8,498 bases of DNA. It comes from an uncultured Phycisphaerales bacterium (GTDB lineage: Bacteria; Planctomycetota; Phycisphaerae; Phycisphaerales; UBA1924). The notes beneath the pieces are model-generated. The model was not told the DNA's origin, searched no databases, and worked only from the letters and a program-made list of their open reading frames with translations. The position numbers were made by a program, and so were the translations under genes. Location: contig CALAFV010000018.1 of NCBI GenBank assembly GCA_937891445.1, positions 1 to 8,498 on the forward strand, given 5' to 3'. Position 1 is the stretch's first letter. Each line of letters begins with the position of its first letter. Positions 1 through 6,711 of this stretch are shown here, in pieces.

Positions 1-137
1 CCAGATCTCGCCCGGCCGCCCTGAGCGGGTGGGGAACCTGTCGGCAGGGGTGGAGGAGCCAGCCCCGCCCGCCCGTCCGACCCCACCGCCGCAACCACAA
101 CACCTTGCGCGGCGGACGGTTGGGCTGTGAAGCGGTG

Positions 138-166
138 TTGATCCCCGCGGCCGCCCCCGGTAGCGT
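138..166 (+). promoter_or_regulatory. Weak sigma70-like promoter candidate upstream of the FlgI-like gene
   Basis: TTGATC at 138-143 and TAGCGT at 161-166 are separated by exactly 17 bases. The first matches the -35 consensus at four of six positions, the second matches the -10 consensus at only three of six. It would give a leader of roughly 90 bases before the ATG at 267. Spacing is the main support; such partial matches also arise by chance. Confidence 0.25.
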
Positions 167-219
167 GTCCCGCGGGCGGAGCGGCGGGACGGAGGGGTGG
201 TCGTGCGGCCCGCACAACC
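167..219 (+). promoter_or_regulatory. Two adjacent inverted repeats in the leader of the FlgI-like gene
   Basis: The first repeat pairs GTCCCGC (167-173) with GCGGGAC (184-190), a 7-bp stem with a 10-base loop. The second is an imperfect 21-bp palindrome at 199-219 with core GTGCGG-C-CCGCAC, in which 9 of 10 arm positions are complementary. They end about 50 bases before the chosen start codon. They could be an operator or mRNA leader structures. No T-tract follows, so they do not look like an intrinsic terminator. In DNA this GC-rich, chance stems are common. Confidence 0.3.
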
Positions 220-255
220 GGGCCGCCGGGGACACGGGGCGGGGGAGTGACGGAC

Positions 256-259
256 GGAG
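256..259 (+). promoter_or_regulatory. Ribosome binding site that decides the FlgI-like start
   Basis: GGAG at 256-259 lies 7 bases before the ATG at 267. This supports that ATG over the in-frame TTG at 105, because the protein read from 267 begins directly with a lipoprotein signal peptide. Confidence 0.6.
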
Positions 260-266
260 TACGGCA

Positions 267-2291
267 ATGCCCCACTCGCGGCCTCGCGCAGGCCTGGTCT
301 TGCTTTCCATGGCCGCCCTCGCGGGATCGGCGCTCCTCGGCGCCTGCGGCGGCTCCAAGCCCGAGATCAAATCGGTCGCCCCCGTTGTCCGCGAGATCCC
401 CGAGCCGCTGCGCGGCACGATCGGCGCCGAGGCCACGATCCGCGGCGTCGAGCCGCAACTGGTCTCCGGCCTCGGGCTGGTCGTCGGCCTCAACGGCACC
501 GGCGGCGGCGAACTCCCGCCGCAGATCCAGGCGACGATGGAGCGCGAACTCGCCCGCGGCGGCATCGGCAAGGGCGGCCCGCTCGACGTCGGCCCGCTCG
601 CCGGCATGACGCCGCGCCAGGTCCTGCGCGACCCCAACGTTGCCGTCGTCATCGTCGAGGCGGCCGTCTCGCCGGGCGCGCCGGCGGGGATGACCTTCGA
701 CGTGCGTGTCCGCGCGCTCCCCGGCTCGAGCGTGACGAGCCTCGAAGGCGGCATCCTCTGGACGACCCCGCTGACCCTCGGTCCCGTGCGCCCCTTCGGC
801 GGCCACGCCACCCGCCGCATCGCCGAGGCCCACGGCCCGATCTTCATCAACCCCTTCGTCGAGCCCGGAGCCGCCTCGTCGGGCGATACGGTGAACCGCA
901 CCGTCGGCCGCATCCTCGGCGGCGGCAGGATCGTCGAGCCCCTCGAACTGCTGCTCGTCCTCGACAACCCGTCCCACACGCGGGCGGCGGCGATGACCAG
1001 CGCCATCAACTACCGCTTCCCGCCCGGCCCCGGCGACGAAGGCCCCACCGCCCGCGGGCGCGACGGCGGCAGCATCCGCGTCCGCGTCCCCAAGGCGTAC
1101 ACGGACAACATCGGCGACTTCCTCGAACTGGTCCGCTGCCTGCGCATCGACCAGTCCTTCCCGCAGGAGCACGCGCGCCGGTACGTCGAGGCCCTCAAGA
1201 CCTACCCCGGCCTCGCGGACGACCTGTCGTGGTGCCTGGAGGCGATCGGCAAGCCGGCCGTCCCGTTCCTGTCGTCGATGTACGACTACCCGGAACTCGC
1301 CCCGAGGCTGGCCGCCCTGCGCGCCGGCGCCAAACTCGGCGACATGCGCGCCGTGCCGCACCTGGTGGACCTCGCCCGCACGGCCCCCGCGTCGATCCGG
1401 GCGGATGCGATCACGCTCCTGGGCGGCATGCCGACCAACCCGCAGATCAACTTCGCCCTGCGCGAACTGGTGGACTCCGACGAACTGGAAGTCCGCGTCG
1501 CGGCATACGAGGCCCTGCGCGAGCGAGCCGACCCGGTCCTGCGGTCCATCCCGATCGGCCCAGTCGCGCAGCCGAACTTCATCCTCGACCTGGTCCCCTC
1601 GAAGAACCCGCTGATCTACGTCTCGCAGGAGCGCGAGCCGCGGATCGTCCTCTTCGGCCCCTTCGACGCCAAGCGGCCGGCGACCGCCGGGCGCGGACTG
1701 GCGATGCCGCTGCGCCGCCCATCGCTGGTCGTCACATGGTCCGACCGGCTCATGATCGCCGCGGATGAGGAGCCCGAGGGAAGCCCCACGGCCGAGAAGG
1801 TCCGCATCTACTACCGCGACCACCGCGGCGGAAAGGCCATCACCCAGGCCGTGCCGGACGACCTCGTGCGCCTGATCGAGTTCCTCGGCCACAAGCCCAC
1901 GCCCGAGGACCCCGCGCCGGGGCTGGGGCTGACGTACTCCCAGGTCGTCGGGGCCCTGTACGCGATCCAGCAGCAGGGCGCTGTCGCGGCCACCTGCGCC
2001 CCCGGCTCCGACCGCCTGATGGCGCGCCTCCTGCGAGCCGCCAGCGAGACGGCCCTGGCCGACCGGCCCGAGTCGTCGGACGAGCCCGGCGACCCGATCG
2101 TCTTCCGGCCCGATGCGCCCAACGAAGTCGGCCCGGGGGCGGGAACCCAGGGGACCGGCGAGAAGCCGTCGATGGTCGTGCCGCTCAACACCCCCAGCGG
2201 CGCGGCGGAGCAGCCGCGACGGCGCGGCGGCGCCGGGTCGCCCGGGGATCGCCCGGAGTCCACCGAGGGGGACGACCAGCGCGAACGTTGA
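267..2291 (+). CDS. FlgI-like (P-ring fold) lipoprotein split by a HEAT-like helical insertion
   Basis: This 674-residue protein has a lipoprotein signal peptide: a basic N-terminus, a hydrophobic stretch at 9-24 and lipobox LGAC ending at Cys27. Residues about 45-293 follow the flagellar P-ring protein FlgI: LVSGLGLVVGLNGTGG at 65-80, NVAVVIVEA at 124-132, TSLEGGILWTTPL at 157-169, GPIFINPF at 190-197, and a DNPSHTRAAAMTSAIN block at 233-248. Residues about 298-430 are helical and HEAT-like. FlgI resemblance then seems to resume: YVSQEREPRIVLFG at 451-464 recalls the FlgI NERTGTIVIG strand, and DDLVRLIEFLG plus VVGALYAIQQQGAVAA at 560-575 recalls the FlgI C-terminus. Residues 578-674 are Pro/Gly/Asp-rich and probably disordered. 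FlgI is usually about 350-380 residues and not a lipoprotein. The likely location is a lipid-anchored envelope site. Function is unknown; a role in the flagellar ring is not supported by the neighbours. The FlgI match is clear for the N-part and inferred for the C-part. Confidence 0.9.
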   Translation: MPHSRPRAGLVLLSMAALAGSALLGACGGSKPEIKSVAPVVREIPEPLRGTIGAEATIRGVEPQLVSGLGLVVGLNGTGGGELPPQIQATMERELARGGIGKGGPLDVGPLAGMTPRQVLRDPNVAVVIVEAAVSPGAPAGMTFDVRVRALPGSSVTSLEGGILWTTPLTLGPVRPFGGHATRRIAEAHGPIFINPFVEPGAASSGDTVNRTVGRILGGGRIVEPLELLLVLDNPSHTRAAAMTSAINYRFPPGPGDEGPTARGRDGGSIRVRVPKAYTDNIGDFLELVRCLRIDQSFPQEHARRYVEALKTYPGLADDLSWCLEAIGKPAVPFLSSMYDYPELAPRLAALRAGAKLGDMRAVPHLVDLARTAPASIRADAITLLGGMPTNPQINFALRELVDSDELEVRVAAYEALRERADPVLRSIPIGPVAQPNFILDLVPSKNPLIYVSQEREPRIVLFGPFDAKRPATAGRGLAMPLRRPSLVVTWSDRLMIAADEEPEGSPTAEKVRIYYRDHRGGKAITQAVPDDLVRLIEFLGHKPTPEDPAPGLGLTYSQVVGALYAIQQQGAVAATCAPGSDRLMARLLRAASETALADRPESSDEPGDPIVFRPDAPNEVGPGAGTQGTGEKPSMVVPLNTPSGAAEQPRRRGGAGSPGDRPESTEGDDQRER

Positions 2292-2296
2292 GCGCC

Positions 2297-2305
2297 TGCT
2301 ACATT
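2297..2305 (+). promoter_or_regulatory. Extended -10 promoter candidate for smc
   Basis: TGC followed by TACATT (2300-2305) fits an extended -10 element, with four of six matches to TATAAT. It sits just after the stop codon of the upstream gene, where a promoter for smc would be expected. No convincing -35 lies 16-18 bases upstream; the TTGAGC at 2288-2293 is too close. If real, the smc mRNA would have a leader of about 210 bases. Confidence 0.25.
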
Positions 2306-2307
2306 GT

Positions 2308-2329
2308 GAGCCCGGGGAGGTGGGGGCTC
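2308..2329 (+). promoter_or_regulatory. Hairpin with a GGAGGT-containing loop, 5' part of the smc leader
   Basis: GAGCCC (2308-2313) pairs with GGGCTC (2324-2329), leaving a 10-base loop that displays GGAGGT at 2316-2321. It begins 17 bases after the upstream stop codon. There is no T-tract, so a terminator is unlikely; presentation of a Shine-Dalgarno sequence in a loop is the more interesting reading. Confidence 0.3.
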
Positions 2330-2331
2330 CG

Positions 2332-2379
2332 ATGAGTTGCTCGGCGGATCACCGAGGCGGGGCCGCGCGGGCGGGGTGA
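2332..2379 (+). CDS. Possible 15-codon upstream ORF in the smc leader
   Basis: ATG at 2332 opens a 15-residue frame, MSCSADHRGGAARAG, ending with TGA at 2377-2379. A perfect GGAGGT lies 10 bases upstream at 2316-2321. The frame differs from that of smc and lies wholly between the two genes. It resembles no protein I know. It could be a leader peptide, or a chance reading frame behind a G-rich sequence. Its support is the strong ribosome binding site; its weakness is the length. Confidence 0.25.
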   Translation: MSCSADHRGGAARAG

Positions 2380-2434
2380 GGATCGGGGGCGGGGGAGTTC
2401 GTGGAGCGGCCGGGTGTTCCGTTTGCGGCCGCGG

Positions 2435-2452
2435 GGTGCACGGAGGTGCACC
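2435..2452 (+). promoter_or_regulatory. 7-bp hairpin with GGAG loop in the smc leader
   Basis: GGTGCAC (2435-2441) pairs perfectly with GTGCACC (2446-2452) around the four-base loop GGAG. It lies about 70 bases before the smc start codon and contains the second GGAGGT of the leader (2442-2447). No start codon follows at a usable distance, so this GGAGGT is not an ordinary ribosome binding site. Confidence 0.35.
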
Positions 2453-2506
2453 TGGGACAAGTCTCCGCTACCGGCCCTCTGTTCTGGGGGCGGGGACGAG
2501 CAACAC

Positions 2507-2512
2507 GGAGGT
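2507..2512 (+). promoter_or_regulatory. Ribosome binding site of smc
   Basis: GGAGGT lies 10 bases before the ATG at 2523. The reading frame is open further upstream to 2337, but SMC proteins begin with a motif like MRLAKLTLNGFKSF. This site and that motif together fix the start. Confidence 0.7.
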
Positions 2513-2522
2513 TGCCGCGTCA

Positions 2523-5500
2523 ATGCGCCTCGCCAAACTCACGCTCAACGGCTTCAAGAGCTTCGCCGACCGCACCGAGTTCACCTTCTCCGAACCGGTG
2601 ACCGCGATCGTCGGCCCCAACGGCTGCGGCAAGAGCAACGTCGTTGACGCGATCAAGTGGGTCCTCGGCGAGCGCTCCAGCAAGAGCCTCCGCGGCACGG
2701 AGATGATCGACGTCATCTTCGCCGGCTCCGCCGGGCGCAAGCCCATGGGCATGGCGAGCGTCACGCTGACGTTCGAGAACCCAGTGATCGAAGAAGCCTC
2801 GCCTGGCGGCGAGGCACCCAAGGCCGACACACCGCCGGCCGAAGCGTCCGAACCGGCCGTCCCCACGGATGCGGCCAGCCCCGCGCCCGAGGCCCCTGCC
2901 ACCGACGACGGCGACACCGAGATCGTCGTGGACCGCGCCCGGGCCGCCGCCGGCGGTCGCCGCCGCGGCCTCCCCATCGACACCGACATCGTCGAGGTCG
3001 AGCGCCGCCTCTACCGCGACGGCACGAGCCAGTACCTCATCAACGGCAAGCGCTGCCGCCTGCGCGACATCCGCGAACTCTTCCTCGACACCGGCATCGG
3101 CGCCGACGCCTATTCGATCATCGAGCAGGGCAAGGTCGACGCGATGCTCCTGGCCTCGCCGACCGAGCGCCGCACGATCTTCGAGGAAGCCGCGGGCGTC
3201 GCCAAGTACAAGCAGCGCCGCATCGAGGCCCAGCGCAAACTCGAGAAGGCCGACGCCAACCTCATCGGCCTGCGCGAGCAACTCGCCAACACCGAGCGTC
3301 GCCTCCGCATGGTCAAGGGCCAGGCGGCCAAGGCGCGGCAGTTCAAGATCCTCGACGAGGAACTCCGCGCCCTCAAGGCCGCGCTGATGTTCGACGCCTA
3401 CGACGACCTGCGCCGCCGCCTCGAAGGGCTCACCAGCAGCCTCGCGGGCCTCGAAGGCACGCGCGCCGAGGCCGCCCGCCTCGTCGCCGAACTCGAGCAC
3501 ACCAGGCAGGAGGCGGAACTCCGCCGCTCCGAACTCGCCGCCGCGCAACGCAAGGCCGAGTCCGAACTCCAGTCCGCCCTGCACGCCGAGAAGGTCGGCG
3601 CCCAGCGCCGCGAGATGACCGAGCGCGCCCTGGCCGAAGCCCGCACGCAGATCGCCGCCGAGGAGCGCCAACTCGCCGAGGCCGAGGCCCAGGTCGCCGA
3701 ACTCGCGGCTTCCGTCGAGGAGCACGCCCAGCAGGTCGCCGCCCTCTCCGAGAAGGTCACCGAGGCCGAGGCCCACCTCCAGGCCCTCGGCAACGACCGC
3801 ACCGCCGCTCAGGAGCGCCTGAACGCCCTCCGCGCCGCCCAGTCCGAGCGCCGCGCCACCGCCGCGCGAATCGACCGCGAGCGAGCCGGCCTGATGGCCG
3901 CCGTCGAGAGCGAGCGCCGCCGCGCCGCCGCCCTCCACGAGCAGATGGAGAAACTCGCGGCCAAGGCCGCGGCCAGCGCCTCGCAGGTCCAGTCGCTCGA
4001 ACCCCAGCGTGCCGAACTCGCCGCCGCCGCGCAGGCCGCCGCCGAGGCCGTCGCCGCCCTGGAGGCCGAACTCGCCCAGACCGAGGGCGTCTCCCAGCGC
4101 CTCTCCGCCGACCGGCGCGAACGCTCCGAGGCCGTCGCCAAAACGCAGCAGGCGTACCTCAAGGCCGACAGCCGCCGCCAGACCCTCCGCGAGATGGTCG
4201 AGGGCCACACAGGGCTGGGTGAGGCCGTCCGCTCCGTCCTCGACCGCCGCGCCCGCGGCGAAGGCTTCGCCACCATCCGCGGCGTCCTGGCCGACATGAT
4301 CGAGGCCGACGCCGACTACGCCGCCGCCGTCGAGGCCGCCCTCGGCCCGGACCTTCAGGCCCTCGTCGTCGAGACGATGGCCGACCTCCCCTCGGCGGCC
4401 GAACTGGCGACCCTCCCCGGCCGCGTCACGTTCGTCGCTCTTGCCCAGGAGTTCGGCGCCCGCCCCCCCGCCGGCGGCGCCGAACTCGAACTCGTCGCCC
4501 GCTCCGGCGGCCGCATCGTCCCGCTGCTGGATGTCGTCCGCGCCCGGCCGCAGGCCGGCGAACTCGGCGCCCTGCTCGGCCGCCTCCTGGGCCGCACCTA
4601 CCTCGTCACCGACACCGACGCCGCGACGCTCCTCGCCGCCGGCCCCCTCGCCGGCGCTCGCTTTGTCACACGCGACGGCGTCGTCGTCGAGGCCGACGGC
4701 CGCATCCTCGCCGGCCCGATGTCCCCCGCCGACGAGGGCGCCGGCGTCCTCCAGCGCCGCAGTGAACTCGACGCCCTCGAAGCCGAGGCCGCGGCCCTCA
4801 AGGCCGAACTTGCGGCCCAGCAGTCCGCACTCGAATCCGTGGACGCCGAGGCCGCCCGCTTCGCCGCCCGCACCGGCGAACTCCGCGCCGCCCTCACCGC
4901 CGCCCAGCGCCGCCAGATCGACGCCGAGAGCGCCCTGGAGCGTGCCAACGCCGAACTCGCCCGCCTCGAACGTGAGCGCAGCGGCCTCGCCGAGGAGATC
5001 ACCCAACTCACCGGCCGCCGCGAGGCCATGGAGCGCGAGCAGGCCTCCCTCCGCGAGCGTGCCGAAAAACTCGGCCGCCTCTACGACGAGCAGGCCCAAG
5101 CCGCCGACGCCGCGGAAGAGGAGATCCGCGCCGCCCAGGCCGAGGTGGACGCCGCCGCCGAGCGGCTCACCGCCGCGAAGGTCGAGGCCGGCCGCGCCGC
5201 CGAACAACTCGCCGCCGCCCGCCGCGAGAAGAGCCGCCTGGAGATGCTCGGCGACGAGGCCCGCCGCCGCGTCCGCCGCCTTCAGGAAGCCCTCGAAGGC
5301 CGCCGCAGCGGCATCGCGCAGCACGAGGCCACCATCGCCGAGGCGATCGCCTCGATCGAGGCCGCCCAGCAGGCCGCCGCCGCCGCCCGCGAGGCCCTCG
5401 ACGCCGTCACCGCCCAACTCGCCGAAGCGAACACCCAGACCACGGAACTGGGCGAGCGTCTGAACGCCGCCCGCCAGCACGCCGGCGCCGTCGAGCGCGA

Positions 5501-6569
5501 CTGGCACAGCCTCGAGGTCGCCCGCCGCGAGGTCGAGGTCAAGCGCGAGAACCTCGAGCAGCGAGCCGTCGAGGAACTCTCGATCGATCTCCCCGCCGAG
5601 TACCCCGACTACCGCGCCATGATCGACGACGGCGGCGTCACCCGCATCGACCCCGCCGCCGGCCAGGCCCAGATGGACGACCTCCGCGCCCAGATCCGCA
5701 AACTCGGCAACGTCAACCTCGACGCCATCGAGGAAGAATCCCAACTCGAGGCCCGCAACGACGAACTCATCCGCCAGGTCGCCGACATCGACGCGGCCCG
5801 CGCCAAACTCGCCGAACTCATTGAGACCCTCAACGTCGCCAGCGAGAAGCGCTTCCGCGAGACCTTCGAGGCCATCCAGAAGAACTTCGCCGGCCCCGAC
5901 GGCATGTTCCGCCAACTCTTCGGCGGCGGCAAGGCCGAACTCCGCCTCATGCCGATCGTCAAGGAAGGCCCCGACGGCCAGAAGATCGAGACCGACGAGA
6001 TCGACTGGCTCGAATCCGGCGTCGAGGTCATCGCCAAGCCCCCGGGCAAGGAGCCGCGCAGCATCAACCAACTCTCCGGCGGCGAGAAGACCATGACCGC
6101 CGTCGCCCTGCTCCTGGCGATCTTCCGCTCCAAGCCCTCGTGCTTCTGCGTGCTCGACGAGGTCGATGCCGCGCTGGACGAGTCGAACGTCGAGCGGTTC
6201 TGCAACGTCATCCGCCGCTTCCTCGACCAGTCGCACTTCATCGTCATCACGCACCACAAGCGCACCATGCAGGCCGCCGACGAGCTCTACGGCGTCACGA
6301 TGCAGGAGCGTGGCGTCAGCAAGCGCGTCGCCGTCAAACTCGACGACGTCCCGTCCCGTGCGGCGGACAACAACGGCAGGCGGGCCGCTCCCCCCCAGCC
6401 CCGCCCCGCCCCGCCCGAACCGGTCGCCGTCGCCGCCGAGCCGGAGTCCAACGGCCACGCCGACAGCGGCTCAACCCCGCCGCGCCCCAGCGGCCTCCTC
6501 CGCCGCGCTCTGGCCGGCATGCGTGAGAACGGCGACCGCGAGGCGGCCAAGAGCGGCCAGGGCCACTGA
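2523..6569 (+). CDS. smc: Chromosome segregation protein SMC
   Basis: SMC is a dimeric ATPase that compacts and helps segregate the chromosome, normally with ScpA and ScpB, which are not in this window. All expected parts are visible in 1348 residues: N-head with FKSFADR and Walker A GPNGCGKSN (31-39), Q-loop IIEQGKVD (199-206), coiled coil about 235-555, hinge about 560-745, returning coil about 746-1060, then C-head with signature LSGGEKTMTA (1184-1193), Walker B CFCVLDEVDAALDE (1207-1220) and ITHHKRTM. Both arms are very rich in Ala, Glu and Arg. Compared with the 1186-residue Bacillus subtilis protein it carries about 60 extra residues in the N-head (87-157, acidic/Pro/Ala then basic), about 15 extra in the C-head near 1145-1160, and a Pro/Ala-rich tail (1276-1348). 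The hinge glycine motif is degenerate. Catalytic motifs are intact, so it should be functional. It is probably transcribed from its own leader. Confidence 0.97.
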   Translation: MRLAKLTLNGFKSFADRTEFTFSEPVTAIVGPNGCGKSNVVDAIKWVLGERSSKSLRGTEMIDVIFAGSAGRKPMGMASVTLTFENPVIEEASPGGEAPKADTPPAEASEPAVPTDAASPAPEAPATDDGDTEIVVDRARAAAGGRRRGLPIDTDIVEVERRLYRDGTSQYLINGKRCRLRDIRELFLDTGIGADAYSIIEQGKVDAMLLASPTERRTIFEEAAGVAKYKQRRIEAQRKLEKADANLIGLREQLANTERRLRMVKGQAAKARQFKILDEELRALKAALMFDAYDDLRRRLEGLTSSLAGLEGTRAEAARLVAELEHTRQEAELRRSELAAAQRKAESELQSALHAEKVGAQRREMTERALAEARTQIAAEERQLAEAEAQVAELAASVEEHAQQVAALSEKVTEAEAHLQALGNDRTAAQERLNALRAAQSERRATAARIDRERAGLMAAVESERRRAAALHEQMEKLAAKAAASASQVQSLEPQRAELAAAAQAAAEAVAALEAELAQTEGVSQRLSADRRERSEAVAKTQQAYLKADSRRQTLREMVEGHTGLGEAVRSVLDRRARGEGFATIRGVLADMIEADADYAAAVEAALGPDLQALVVETMADLPSAAELATLPGRVTFVALAQEFGARPPAGGAELELVARSGGRIVPLLDVVRARPQAGELGALLGRLLGRTYLVTDTDAATLLAAGPLAGARFVTRDGVVVEADGRILAGPMSPADEGAGVLQRRSELDALEAEAAALKAELAAQQSALESVDAEAARFAARTGELRAALTAAQRRQIDAESALERANAELARLERERSGLAEEITQLTGRREAMEREQASLRERAEKLGRLYDEQAQAADAAEEEIRAAQAEVDAAAERLTAAKVEAGRAAEQLAAARREKSRLEMLGDEARRRVRRLQEALEGRRSGIAQHEATIAEAIASIEAAQQAAAAAREALDAVTAQLAEANTQTTELGERLNAARQHAGAVERDWHSLEVARREVEVKRENLEQRAVEELSIDLPAEYPDYRAMIDDGGVTRIDPAAGQAQMDDLRAQIRKLGNVNLDAIEEESQLEARNDELIRQVADIDAARAKLAELIETLNVASEKRFRETFEAIQKNFAGPDGMFRQLFGGGKAELRLMPIVKEGPDGQKIETDEIDWLESGVEVIAKPPGKEPRSINQLSGGEKTMTAVALLLAIFRSKPSCFCVLDEVDAALDESNVERFCNVIRRFLDQSHFIVITHHKRTMQAADELYGVTMQERGVSKRVAVKLDDVPSRAADNNGRRAAPPQPRPAPPEPVAVAAEPESNGHADSGSTPPRPSGLLRRALAGMRENGDREAAKSGQGH

Positions 6570-6579
6570 GCCGTTGCGT

Positions 6580-6699
6580 CTTTGAGCCACGGATAAACGC
6601 AGACAAGCACAGATCAGAGGGCTCGCCCGAGGTGGCCTCGGACACCCAGCCTTCAATCGCCCCAATCTGCGTTCATCTGCGTTGATCTGCGGCTCAAAG
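6580..6699. repeat. Long palindromic GCAGAT-type intergenic repeat between convergent genes
   Basis: The arms 6580-6614 and 6665-6699 are inverted copies with about 28 of 35 positions matching; the outermost nine bases, CTTTGAGCC, are perfect. The right arm holds three exact ATCTGCG units spaced by 10 bases (6665, 6675, 6685), and the left arm is a decayed version of the same series. The 50-base centre contains a perfect hairpin, CCGAGG-TGG-CCTCGG (6627-6641). It starts 11 bases after the smc stop and ends 13 bases before the rodA stop. From memory, ACGGAT/GCAGAT repeats of this kind are dispersed in planctomycete and verrucomicrobial genomes. It may also end transcription from both sides, though it lacks T-tracts. 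Confidence 0.8.
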
Positions 6700-6711
6700 G
6701 CAGCAGCGGCC

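Noticed and set aside
2..130. Frame open from the left edge to TGA at 128-130, possibly the end of another gene
   Set aside because: Forty-two codons, Pro-rich, no recognisable family and no clear codon-bias signal; it cannot be told apart from chance in this composition.
105..266. N-terminal extension of the FlgI-like protein from TTG at 105
   Set aside because: It would place 54 residues before a clear lipoprotein signal peptide; the ATG at 267 has a GGAG at good spacing.
267..2291. A flagellar basal-body gene cluster
   Set aside because: No other flagellar gene is present; the neighbours are smc and the cell-wall pair.
2308..2329. Hairpin after the FlgI-like gene considered as an intrinsic terminator
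   Set aside because: Only six base pairs and followed by mixed sequence rather than a T-tract.
2337..2522. N-terminal extension of SMC from the upstream in-frame start
   Set aside because: SMC proteins begin at the FKSF-containing strand, the ATG at 2523 has GGAGGT before it, and the extension is Gly/Arg-rich with no similarity.
2657..4222. 521-codon + strand frame inside smc
   Set aside because: Arg/Pro/His-rich out-of-frame translation of GC-rich coding DNA; smc motifs are in the other frame.
2520..6458. Antisense open frame of 1312 codons opposite smc
   Set aside because: It is exactly in register with smc codons, and its product is a low-complexity string of Gly, Leu, Ala, Asp and Glu without any family motif. 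It is explained by absence of TTA, CTA and TCA in smc.
6665..6691. Three ATCTGCG units considered as a CRISPR or tandem array
   Set aside because: Units are 7 bases with 3-base gaps and belong to one arm of an inverted repeat; no spacers of CRISPR size.
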